In this document: in pieces, positions 14,050 to 20,745 of the stretch
Layout: every line of letters starts with the position of its first letter
Numbering within the stretch: the stretch's first letter is position 1
DNA from: Thermoplasmata archaeon
GTDB lineage: Archaea; Thermoplasmatota; Thermoplasmata; Lutacidiplasmatales; UBA184
Direction of reading: 5' to 3'
Length of the DNA stretch: 22,403 nucleotides
Assembly: GCA_022750355.1 (NCBI GenBank)
Contig: JAKIVW010000001.1
Span: 1-22,403 of the forward strand
Notes under the pieces: model-generated
The model's input: the letters and a program-made list of their open reading frames with translations, nothing else
What the model was told of the DNA's origin: nothing
Databases searched by the model: none
Made by a program: the position numbers and the translations under genes

Positions 14050-15192
14050 ATGAGCGACTCCATCGCGGTCGGGGGCCGGTACGTCCTCGAACGAGCCGAG
14101 TTCCCTCGTTTTCTCCTCGCCCTCCACGAAGCGGGCTTTCGCGTCGTCGGACCGACGGTGCGGGACGGAGCGATCGTGTACGGAGAGATCCGGGAAGAAT
14201 CGGACCTCCCGATCGGATGGACCGATCGTCAGGCGGCCGGTCAGTACCGGCTGGAACGCCGGGCCGACTCCGCCCTCTTCGGATACAACGTCGGCCCGCA
14301 CAGCTGGAAGAAGTACCTGTTTCCGGCGGGCGAACGTCTTTGGACGGCGGTCCGAAAGGACGGGTCGTTTGAAGTGCACCCCGAGCCCGTCGACCCGACT
14401 CCCCTCGCCTTCCTGGGGGTCCGGGCGTGCGAGCTCGCCGCGATGGGAGTGTCCGACCACGTCTTCGCGAAGGCCGGGGACCCGAGCTATGCGGAACGCC
14501 GGCGCCGCGTCGTCCGGATCGCGGTCCAGTGTGGCCAATCTGGCGGGACCTGCTTCTGCGTGTCGATGGGCACCGGGCCGGCCGTTCGGACCGGCCACGA
14601 CCTATCCCTGACCGAAGTGATCGAGGCGAACCGCCACTTTTTCCTCGTGGAGATCGGGTCCGATGCGGGGGCCGCCCTCCTTTCGGGAGTTCCTCTCCGA
14701 GTTGCGCCCGAGGGCGACGCGAACGCCGCCCGGGCTCAGGTCGATCGGGCCGCGGCGTCCATGGGTCGAACGATGGACACGGACGGCCTACGGGATCTCC
14801 TCGTCAACAACCCGGAACACCCCCGCTGGGAGATCGTCGCCCGCCGGTGCCTTTCGTGTACCAACTGCACCATGGCCTGCCCGACCTGCTTCTGCCAGAC
14901 CACCGAGGAGGTGCCGGACCTCTCGGGGGAGGAGGTCGAACGGCGGCGTCGGTGGGATTCCTGCTACAATTCGGGGTTCAGTGCGGTCCACGGTACGAGC
15001 ATCCGCGCGACGACCCAGTCCCGATACCGCCAATGGCTCACACACAAGCTCGCGACCTGGCACGACCAGTTCGGGGAGTCCGGCTGCGTCGGATGCGGGC
15101 GATGCATCACCTGGTGCCCGGTCGGGATCGACCTCACGGAAGAGACGGCCGCGATCCGGATCCAGCCGGCGCCGGCCCCGGTGCCGGCATGA
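14050..15192 (+). CDS. hydB: [NiFe] hydrogenase (group 3b type) iron-sulfur subunit beta, AsrA/HydB-like
   Basis: This 380-residue cytoplasmic electron-transfer subunit matches the beta subunit of Pyrococcus-type sulfhydrogenases and AsrA. The N-terminal domain holds 'FGYNVGPHSWKKYLFPAGERLW' and 'FLGVRACELAAM', followed by a central 'CGQSGGTCFCVSMGTGP' segment (Cys161, 168, 170). Two C-terminal ferredoxin-like [4Fe-4S] motifs use Cys267/270/273/277 and Cys346/349/352/356. Additional Cys280, 282 and 305 are typical of the family. The ATG has GGAGGT 7-8 nt upstream. Its TGA overlaps the ATG of the CNB gene. It carries electrons between the NAD(P)-binding gamma subunit and external partners or the hydrogenase clusters. 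Confidence 0.93.
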   Translation: MSDSIAVGGRYVLERAEFPRFLLALHEAGFRVVGPTVRDGAIVYGEIREESDLPIGWTDRQAAGQYRLERRADSALFGYNVGPHSWKKYLFPAGERLWTAVRKDGSFEVHPEPVDPTPLAFLGVRACELAAMGVSDHVFAKAGDPSYAERRRRVVRIAVQCGQSGGTCFCVSMGTGPAVRTGHDLSLTEVIEANRHFFLVEIGSDAGAALLSGVPLRVAPEGDANAARAQVDRAAASMGRTMDTDGLRDLLVNNPEHPRWEIVARRCLSCTNCTMACPTCFCQTTEEVPDLSGEEVERRRRWDSCYNSGFSAVHGTSIRATTQSRYRQWLTHKLATWHDQFGESGCVGCGRCITWCPVGIDLTEETAAIRIQPAPAPVPA

Positions 15193-15656
15193 CGGCCCCT
15201 CCCCCCGCGAGCGTGCTTCGACTCGCAGACCACAAGTTCTTCGAGGGAATGATCGGAGGACTTCCCGAGCGCCTCCAGGCCGTGGCGACCGAACGTGCGT
15301 ACTCGGTCGGGGACATGCTGGTCCGAGAGGGCGACGTCGCGGACCGGTTCATTCTCGTCTTCGAGGGGAAGGTCGCCCTCGAGATCGTGCTGCCGGACCG
15401 TCCCCGCGTCACCATCCAGACCCTGGGTGGCGGCGAAGTGCTGGGGTGGTCCTGGCTCCTTCCGCCGCCTCAGTGGTGGCTCGATGCCCGGGCGGTGAAG
15501 CGGACCCGCACGCTCGAGATCAACGCGGCCAAGCTACGGGCGACCCTCGATTCCCACCCCGAGGACGGCTACCGGTTCCTCCTCCACCTTTTTCCGGTGG
15601 TGGCCCAACGTCTCGATCACACCCGACTTCAGCTGATGGATCTTCATGGCCGCTAG
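15189..15656 (+). CDS. Stand-alone cyclic-nucleotide-binding-domain (CRP-like) protein within the hydrogenase operon
   Basis: The 155-residue protein contains the CRP/FNR effector beta-roll: 'YSVGDMLVREGDVADRFILVFEGKVALEI' at about 37-65 and 'IQTLGGGEVLGWSWLLPPPQWWLDARAVKRTRTLEI' at about 75-110, followed by the long C-helix ('GYRFLLHLFPVVAQRLDHTRLQLMDL'). The frame then stops: there is no helix-turn-helix domain, which CRP/FNR regulators need. The phosphate-binding cassette lacks the standard R-A-A residues (here WLLPPPQWW), so classical cAMP binding is doubtful. Its ATG overlaps the hydB stop and its end overlaps hydG by 11 bp, so it is made stoichiometrically with the enzyme. It may be a regulatory subunit; that is inference. 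Confidence 0.88.
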   Translation: MTAPPPASVLRLADHKFFEGMIGGLPERLQAVATERAYSVGDMLVREGDVADRFILVFEGKVALEIVLPDRPRVTIQTLGGGEVLGWSWLLPPPQWWLDARAVKRTRTLEINAAKLRATLDSHPEDGYRFLLHLFPVVAQRLDHTRLQLMDLHGR

Positions 15657-16515
15657 CTCGATCCCGCTTCCCGCGAGTGAACCGCTCGGCGCGAGCCCAT
15701 GGATTCCCGTGCCGTTCCGTGTGGAGGAGCGCGCCTCGGAGACCGCCGACACGATCACGATAACGCTGACCCCACCGAAGGGGATCCCGTCGCGCCCGTT
15801 CCGACCGGGGCAGTTCAACATGCTCTACGCCTTCGGCGTCGGAGAGGCGGCGATCTCGATCGCGGGGGACCCGGATCGACCCGAGACCCTCGTCCATACG
15901 ATCCGGTCGGCCGGCCCGGTTTCAGCGGCGCTGTCCGGAGCCGCGCCGGGGTCGACGGTGGGCGTCCGGGGACCGTACGGCACCGGCTGGCCGCTCGCCT
16001 CGGCGAGCGGGAAGGACGTGGTCCTCGTGGCGGGCGGCCTCGGCCTGCCGCCGCTGCGGCCGGCCCTCTACGAGATGCTCCGGCACCGGGACCGGTACGG
16101 TCGTATCGAGGTCATCTACGGTGCCCGCACCCCGAAGGACCTGGTCTACTACCGTCAGATCCAGGAGTGGCGGGGCCGGTCCGACCTCCGCTTCCAAACG
16201 ACCGTCGACGCCGCCGGTCGTGAATGGTACGGGGACGTCGGTCTCGTCACGGCGCGCGTCCCGGACCTCCGCATCGACCCCTCGCATACGGTCGCGTTCC
16301 TGTGCGGGCCGGAGATCATGATGAAGTTCACCGCGCAGGCCCTCGCGGCCAAGGGGGTCCCGGACGGTTCGATCTACGTCTCGCTGGAACGCAACATGAA
16401 GTGCGGGGTCGGGCTCTGTGGCCACTGCCAGCTTGGGCCCGACTTCGTCTGCCGGGACGGGCCGGTCTTCCGGTACCAGGACGTGCGACGCTTCCTTTCC
16501 GTCCGGGAGTTGTGA
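15646..16515 (+). CDS. hydG: [NiFe] hydrogenase gamma subunit, FAD/NAD(P)-binding oxidoreductase
   Basis: This 289-residue ferredoxin-reductase-fold subunit has the flavin-binding barrel at about 20-110 ('RPFRPGQFNMLYAFGVGEAAISIAG'), the nucleotide-binding domain opening with 'VLVAGGLGLPPLRPAL' at about 126-140, 'YGARTPKDLVY', 'FLCGPEIMMK' near 219 and a C-terminal [2Fe-2S] site formed by Cys253, Cys258, Cys261 and Cys269 ('CGVGLCGHCQ'). It transfers electrons between NAD(P)(H) and the iron-sulfur chain, allowing reversible H2 oxidation coupled to NAD(P)+ reduction. The ATG lies 11 bp inside the CNB gene. NADP versus NAD cannot be settled by eye; characterised group 3b enzymes prefer NADPH. 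Confidence 0.94.
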   Translation: MAASSIPLPASEPLGASPWIPVPFRVEERASETADTITITLTPPKGIPSRPFRPGQFNMLYAFGVGEAAISIAGDPDRPETLVHTIRSAGPVSAALSGAAPGSTVGVRGPYGTGWPLASASGKDVVLVAGGLGLPPLRPALYEMLRHRDRYGRIEVIYGARTPKDLVYYRQIQEWRGRSDLRFQTTVDAAGREWYGDVGLVTARVPDLRIDPSHTVAFLCGPEIMMKFTAQALAAKGVPDGSIYVSLERNMKCGVGLCGHCQLGPDFVCRDGPVFRYQDVRRFLSVREL

Positions 16516-16516
16516 G

Positions 16517-17308
16517 TTGCCGCCTCCGCACCGTCCGAAGCTCGGAGTCTTCAAGTTCGCTTCGTGCGACGGCTGCCAGCTGACGCTCCTCGACTGCGAG
16601 GACGACCTGCTCGCCGTCACCGACCGGGTCGAGATCGCCGACTTTCGCGAGGCCTCGAGCCGGGTCCTGGAAGGACCCTACGACCTCTCGCTGGTGGAAG
16701 GGTCCATCACGGTCCCGTCGGACCTGGAACGTGTCGCGGAGATCCGGGCGCAGTCCCGGGTGCTCGTCACGATCGGGGCCTGCGCGACCGCGGGAGGAAT
16801 CCAGGCCCTCCGGAACTTTGGAGACGTCGACGAGTTCCGCCGCATCGTCTACGCCCATCCCGAGTTCATCCAGACGCTCGCGACCTCGACCCCCATCAAG
16901 GATCACGTGCCGGTCGACTTCGAACTCCGGGGGTGCCCCATCGACAAGGGCCAGCTCCTCGAGGTGATCTCGGCGTATCTGGGCGGACGGGCCCCGAACG
17001 TCCCCACCGAGAGCGTCTGTATCGAGTGCAAGCGCCGGGGTCAGGTGTGCGTCGTGGTCGCCCGGGGCACTCCGTGCCTCGGCCCCGTCACCCAGTCCGG
17101 CTGCGGCGCGATCTGTCCGGGGTTCCACCGGGGCTGCTACGGGTGCTTTGGACCGCAGGACACGCCGAACACGGTCTCGATGGTGCATCACCTCTCGAAG
17201 CTGGGGATGGAACCCGCCGCGGTGATGCGGATCTTCCGGACGTTCAACGCGATGGCGCCCGCGTTCCGGGCCGCCGGGGACGAGGCGCAAAAGGAGAGCG
17301 TTCCGTGA
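16517..17308 (+). CDS. hydD: [NiFe] hydrogenase small subunit delta
   Basis: This 263-residue small subunit starts with TTG one base after the hydG stop, with GGGAG 8 nt upstream; no ATG or GTG fits. The proximal [4Fe-4S] ligands are Cys17 and Cys20 ('FASCDGCQLTL'), Cys89 ('IGACATAGG') and Cys130 ('RGCPIDK'). The C-terminal cysteines for the other clusters are Cys158, 161, 168, 177, 186, 190, 197 and 200 ('VCIECKRRGQVC...GTPCLGP...GCYGCFG'). No Tat signal is present, as expected for a cytoplasmic group 3 enzyme, and the length matches characterised delta subunits. It forms the catalytic core with the large subunit. The end overlaps the hydA start (GTGA). Confidence 0.95.
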   Translation: MPPPHRPKLGVFKFASCDGCQLTLLDCEDDLLAVTDRVEIADFREASSRVLEGPYDLSLVEGSITVPSDLERVAEIRAQSRVLVTIGACATAGGIQALRNFGDVDEFRRIVYAHPEFIQTLATSTPIKDHVPVDFELRGCPIDKGQLLEVISAYLGGRAPNVPTESVCIECKRRGQVCVVVARGTPCLGPVTQSGCGAICPGFHRGCYGCFGPQDTPNTVSMVHHLSKLGMEPAAVMRIFRTFNAMAPAFRAAGDEAQKESVP

Positions 17309-18600
17309 GCGAGCGCACGATCGCGGTGAACTACCTCGCCCGCGTCGAGGGCGAGGGCGCGCTCCACGTGCGCATCCACGACCGAACGGTCGAGGAGGTC
17401 GAGCTCCGCATCTTCGAACCGCCCCGGTTCTTCGAGGCGTTCCTCCGGGGCCGTGACTACGCCGAGGCGCCCGACATCACGGCCCGGATCTGTGGGATCT
17501 GCCCCGTGGCCTACCAGATGAGCGCGTGCCATGCGATCGAGCGCGCGCTCGGGATCCACGTGGAGGGGACCCTCCGGGACCTTCGCCGCCTCCTCTACTG
17601 CGGAGAGTGGATCGAGAGTCACGCCCTCCACATCTACCTCCTGCACGCCCCCGACTTCCTGGGCTACCCCGACGCGATCCGGCTCGCGAAAGACCACCCG
17701 GACGCGGTGAAGCGTGGCCTCGCGCTCAAGAAAACCGGCAACGCGATCATGCGCGTCCTCGGGGGCCGCGAGATCCACCCGATCAACGTCCGGGTCGGCG
17801 GGTTCTACCGCTGCCCGACCCGGGAGGAGTTCGAGGCCCTGCGCTCGGACGTCGAACACGCCCTGCTCTTGGCGGAGGAGACCGTTCGGTTCGTCGCCGG
17901 GTTCGACTTTCCCGCGGTCGAGGAGGACTACGAGTTCGTCTCCCTGCGTGCCCCGGACGAGTACCCGCTCAACGAGGGACGTATCGCGTCGAGCGTCGGC
18001 CTGGACATCGACCCCGCGGAGTTCGAACAGACGTTCGAAGAGGTGCACGTACCCCACTCGAACGCGTTGCACTCTGTCCGGAAAGGAGCGGGGTCGTACC
18101 TCGTCGGCCCTCTCGCCCGCTACGCGCTCAACCACGACCGCCTGACGCCCCGCGCCGCGAAGGTGGCACGGGAGGTCGGCCTCGAACCGGTCGTCCGCAA
18201 CCCGTTCCGAAGCATTCTGGTCCGGGCGGTGGAAACGGTGTTCGCCTGCGAGGAAGCCCTGCGCATCATGGGCCGGTACCGTATGCCGGAGCGGGCGTGG
18301 GTCGACGCCCCGCCCCCCGACCACCCGACCCACGGAGCGGCGGTGACGGAGGCTCCCCGGGGGCTCCTCTACCATGCGTACGACCTGGACGCGGACGGGC
18401 AGATCCGCTCGGCGCGCATCATCGCGCCCACGTCCCAGAACCAGAAGCGGATCGAGGACGACGTACGGCACCTGGTCGAACGTTCGCTCGACCTGGACAC
18501 GCCCCGCCTCACGTTCGCGTGCGAGCGTGCGATCCGCAACCACGACCCCTGCATCTCCTGCGCCACGCACTTCCTGACGCTCGACCTGGTCCGGGGGTAA
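17305..18600 (+). CDS. hydA: [NiFe] hydrogenase large (catalytic) subunit alpha, group 3b type
   Basis: This 431-residue subunit carries the Ni-Fe(CN)2CO active site. The four cysteine ligands are present: 'RICGICPVAYQMSACHAIE' (Cys63, Cys66) and 'DPCISCATH' (Cys416, Cys419). 'LARVEGEGALHVRI' near the start and 'GGREIHPINVRVGGFYRCP' are further family signatures. A nine-residue tail follows His422, so a C-terminal peptide is probably removed by the protease encoded next. The GTG start overlaps the hydD stop. With HydBGD it forms an NAD(P)-coupled soluble hydrogenase; group 3b members can also reduce polysulfide. The group 3b assignment rests on operon order beta-gamma-delta-alpha and the motifs; a phylogeny would settle it. 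Confidence 0.95.
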   Translation: MSERTIAVNYLARVEGEGALHVRIHDRTVEEVELRIFEPPRFFEAFLRGRDYAEAPDITARICGICPVAYQMSACHAIERALGIHVEGTLRDLRRLLYCGEWIESHALHIYLLHAPDFLGYPDAIRLAKDHPDAVKRGLALKKTGNAIMRVLGGREIHPINVRVGGFYRCPTREEFEALRSDVEHALLLAEETVRFVAGFDFPAVEEDYEFVSLRAPDEYPLNEGRIASSVGLDIDPAEFEQTFEEVHVPHSNALHSVRKGAGSYLVGPLARYALNHDRLTPRAAKVAREVGLEPVVRNPFRSILVRAVETVFACEEALRIMGRYRMPERAWVDAPPPDHPTHGAAVTEAPRGLLYHAYDLDADGQIRSARIIAPTSQNQKRIEDDVRHLVERSLDLDTPRLTFACERAIRNHDPCISCATHFLTLDLVRG

Positions 18601-18606
18601 ACGGTC

Positions 18607-19104
18607 GTGTCGCACCCCCCTCGTCCCCTCGTGATCGGAGTCGGGAACCTCCATCGCCATGACGACGCGCTCGGGCTCGAGGTCGCCGAACAGGTGAAGG
18701 AACGGTTGGGCGACCGTGTCCGGGTCGTACCGTTCGATGGGGAGAGCACCGGCCTTCTCGACCTGTGGGTCGGCGTGGGATCCGTCGTGATCGTGGACGC
18801 GATCCGCTCGCACGGCGCTCCGGGTCAGCTCCATCGGTTCGAGGGCGACCTCACCCCGCTGCTGGTCGAGTCCGCCACCACATCGACGCACGGTCTCACC
18901 GTCGGCGAGGCGTGGCGGCTCGGCCGGTCCCTCGACCAGCTCCCCGACCGGCTCGTTGTTTTCGGGGTCGAAGGGGAGGATTTCTCCCCCGGTATCGGCC
19001 TGTCTCCCGCGGTCGCCCGGTCGTTGTCCTCCCTCACCGGTGCGGTCGTGGCGGAAGTACTCCGCGACCCTTCCGTCCCACCGCCGGAGAACACCGATGC
19101 ATGA
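18607..19104 (+). CDS. Hydrogenase maturation endopeptidase (HycI/HyaD family)
   Basis: This 165-residue protease removes the C-terminal peptide of the large subunit after nickel insertion. 'VIGVGNLHRHDDALGLEVAEQV' at about 9-30 is the family start motif. The likely nickel-recognition residues are Asp20, Asp64 ('VDAIRSHG') and His95 ('TSTHGLTVGEAW'). The start is GTG, 6 bp after the hydA stop. The last eight bases overlap hypA. Its place right behind hydA makes hydA its evident substrate. The Pro-rich last ten residues are probably disordered. Confidence 0.92.
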   Translation: MSHPPRPLVIGVGNLHRHDDALGLEVAEQVKERLGDRVRVVPFDGESTGLLDLWVGVGSVVIVDAIRSHGAPGQLHRFEGDLTPLLVESATTSTHGLTVGEAWRLGRSLDQLPDRLVVFGVEGEDFSPGIGLSPAVARSLSSLTGAVVAEVLRDPSVPPPENTDA

Positions 19105-19441
19105 GGAAGCGTTGCTCCGGGACCTCCGCCGAAAGCTCCAGGAGGTCGCCCGCGTCGAGGGGGACCTCCCGATCCGACGCGTGCGGCTCTGGGTGGGGGC
19201 GCTCGCCCATGTCACGCCGACCGCGCTGCGTCTCCGATGGCCCGAGGTGGTGGCCGGCACCCCGGCCGAGGGCGGACGGCTCGAGATCGACGTTTCCGAG
19301 GACACGGCGGACCCCGACGCCCAGGGGATCCGCTTGGTCGAACTCACGGTCGACGACGAACGGGGTCGGGTCCCGGAGTGGCCGCACCCCGCGACCGAGG
19401 GTAGGGAGCGGAGTGGGGTTCGACCCCACTTCGGAGGGTAA
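19097..19441 (+). CDS. hypA: HypA-like nickel chaperone lacking the zinc ribbon
   Basis: This 114-residue protein begins with Met-His-Glu, the nickel-binding N-terminus of HypA, and keeps the nickel-domain pattern ('VRLWVGALAHVTPTALRLRWPEVVAGTPAEGGRLEI'). In ordinary HypA two CxxC pairs then form a zinc ribbon of about 40 residues. Here 'LEIDVSEDTADPDAQGIRLVELTVDDE' jumps straight to the last strand, and the protein has no cysteine at all. The reading frame is continuous and the gene is tightly packed (8-bp overlap with the protease gene), so it does not look like decay. The C-terminal 25 residues (Pro/Arg/Gly) are unusual. It may still deliver nickel, perhaps with a changed partner. Calling it HypA rests on the start motif, length pattern and position before hypC. 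Confidence 0.78.
   Translation: MHEEALLRDLRRKLQEVARVEGDLPIRRVRLWVGALAHVTPTALRLRWPEVVAGTPAEGGRLEIDVSEDTADPDAQGIRLVELTVDDERGRVPEWPHPATEGRERSGVRPHFGG
19412..19430 (+). other. 8-bp RNA hairpin between hypA and hypC
   Basis: AGTGGGGT (19412-19419), TCG, ACCCCACT (19423-19430) form a perfect stem inside the hypA 3' end, followed by the GGAGGG ribosome-binding site (19433-19438) and the hypC ATG at 19446. It could act as an RNA-stability or processing element within the operon; role inferred. Confidence 0.4.
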
Positions 19442-19445
19442 TTCC

Positions 19446-19694
19446 ATGTGTCTCTCCGTCCCCGGTCGAGTGGTTCGCATTCTCGAAGAAACGCCCGAGT
19501 CGCGGACCGCCGAGGTCGATTTTGCCGGGGTCCGAAAATCGGTGAACCTGGTCTTCCTCCCCGAAGCGGCGGTAGGGAGTTACGTAGTGGTACATGCGGG
19601 GTTCGCGACCACGGTCGTCCCGGAGGCCGAGGCCCTCGAGGCCCAGGAGCATTTCCGCCAGATCCAACGGTTGACGGAAACGGTGAGTGCATGA
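19446..19694 (+). CDS. hypC: Hydrogenase maturation chaperone HypC/HybG
   Basis: The 82-residue protein starts MCLSVPGRVVRI, the invariant HypC N-terminus with Cys2, which carries the Fe(CN)2CO group with HypD and delivers it to the large subunit. His50 in 'VVVHAGFAT' is the other conserved residue. A strong GGAGGG ribosome-binding site lies 7 nt before the ATG. The OB-like barrel is followed by a short helix (EALEAQEHFRQIQRL), as usual. HypD, HypE, HypF and HypB are not in the window, so they must be supplied from elsewhere in the genome. Its TGA overlaps the ATG of a 27-codon frame. Confidence 0.95.
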   Translation: MCLSVPGRVVRILEETPESRTAEVDFAGVRKSVNLVFLPEAAVGSYVVVHAGFATTVVPEAEALEAQEHFRQIQRLTETVSA

Positions 19695-19774
19695 GCGACG
19701 ATACGATCGGTGGGAAAGGCAAGGGACAGGACCCGAACGCGGACCGGACCCGCGTCGCTGGGGCCGGTCGGTGA
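19691..19774 (+). CDS. Possible 27-aa micro-ORF between hypC and the EamA gene
   Basis: An ATG overlapping the hypC stop (ATGA) opens a 27-residue hydrophilic frame rich in Gly, Asp and Arg that ends 5 bp before the next ATG. It has no known motif. It may only keep ribosomes on the transcript between hypC and the transporter gene (translational coupling), or be untranslated. Confidence 0.25.
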   Translation: MSDDTIGGKGKGQDPNADRTRVAGAGR

Positions 19775-19779
19775 GGCAC

Positions 19780-20745
19780 ATGTCGGTACCAAGTTCTCCG
19801 GCCGCTCGCGTGGCCGCCGTTGGGCTGTTGCTCGTCCTCGCCACGGCCGTCATCAGTGGCGTCTCGACGTTCGTGAACTCCTACGCGGTTGCGGGGACCA
19901 GCTCGGACGCGTTCGTGACCGTGCGAAACCTATCGGTCGCGCTCCTCCTCGCTCCCGTGGCGCTCGTGGCGACCCGGCGGTCTCCCCAGCGGATGCGCCC
20001 GATCGAGCTCGGTGGTCTCGCCCTGGTCGGCCTGATCGGGGGCGCCATCCCGTTCCTCCTGTTCTTCCACGGGCTCGCGCTCGCCACCGCGGCCGGCGGT
20101 GCCGCGACGGCCTCGTTCGTGTATCGGACCCTGTTCCTCATGGCCACGGTCTTCGCCCTCCTCTTCCTGCACGAACGGTTCCGGGCCCGCGTGTTCGCCG
20201 GCGCCGCCCTCCTGCTGGCCGGGAACCTACTGCTCCTCTCGATCCTCTCGCCCCTGTGGACTCCCGGCACGACGTACGTCTTCGCGGCCACCCTTCTCTG
20301 GGCCGTGGAGTATACGGTCTCCAAGCGTCTGCTCGGCTCGTTGCGAAGCAGCACCGTCGGATTCGGTCGGATGGGATTCGGCGCCTTGTTCCTGCTCGGC
20401 TATCTCGCCCTGACGAGCCAGTACGGTGCGGTCACCGCGATGACCGGAACCCAATGGGGTTGGGTCGCGATCAGCGCCGCCTTGCTGACGGCGTTCGTCC
20501 TCACCTGGTATGCCGGTCTCCAACGAACGGATCTGAGTGTGGCCACCTCGGTCCTCGTCCTCGGTTTCCCGGTGACGTTCGTGCTCGGCGTTCTCGTCCA
20601 CGGGTCCCACGTCTCCCTCGACGCCGCGGCCGGAACCGCGGCGGTGGTCGCTGGGGTCGTCGTCGTCGCGGGCTGGCGGCAGTGGAGGGAAGTCGGTGGG
20701 CTGCTCCGCGCGACCGTCACCCGTCGGAGCTCCGAGCCGGCATGA
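19780..20745 (+). CDS. EamA/DMT-family membrane transporter in the hydrogenase operon
   Basis: From the ATG at 19780 (GGTGAGG just upstream) the protein has 321 residues and about ten hydrophobic helices in two EamA repeats. The first repeat includes 'LVLATAVISGVSTFVNSYAV' and 'IGGAIPFLLFFHGLALATAAGGAATASFVYRTLFLMATVFALLFLHERF', and the second 'TYVFAATLLWAVEYTVSKRLL' through 'TAAVVAGVVVVAG'. The upstream extension of the frame is Arg-rich and rejected. It sits in line with the hydrogenase genes and overlaps the DUF6390 start by 4 bp, so it is probably in the same transcript. EamA proteins move small organic molecules; no nickel-transport motif is visible. Its role beside a hydrogenase is unclear. 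Confidence 0.87.
   Translation: MSVPSSPAARVAAVGLLLVLATAVISGVSTFVNSYAVAGTSSDAFVTVRNLSVALLLAPVALVATRRSPQRMRPIELGGLALVGLIGGAIPFLLFFHGLALATAAGGAATASFVYRTLFLMATVFALLFLHERFRARVFAGAALLLAGNLLLLSILSPLWTPGTTYVFAATLLWAVEYTVSKRLLGSLRSSTVGFGRMGFGALFLLGYLALTSQYGAVTAMTGTQWGWVAISAALLTAFVLTWYAGLQRTDLSVATSVLVLGFPVTFVLGVLVHGSHVSLDAAAGTAAVVAGVVVVAGWRQWREVGGLLRATVTRRSSEPA

Noticed and set aside
15535..15656. A helix-turn-helix at the end of the CNB protein that would make it a CRP/FNR transcription factor.
   Set aside because: Only about 45 residues follow the beta-roll, reading as one C-helix, and the frame stops; hydG already begins at 15646.
17188..19779. 863-codon minus-strand open frame opposite hydA, the protease and hypA.
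   Set aside because: Low-complexity Arg/Val/Asp composition without motifs, antisense to well-supported hydrogenase genes; stop codons are rare on this strand because of GC content.
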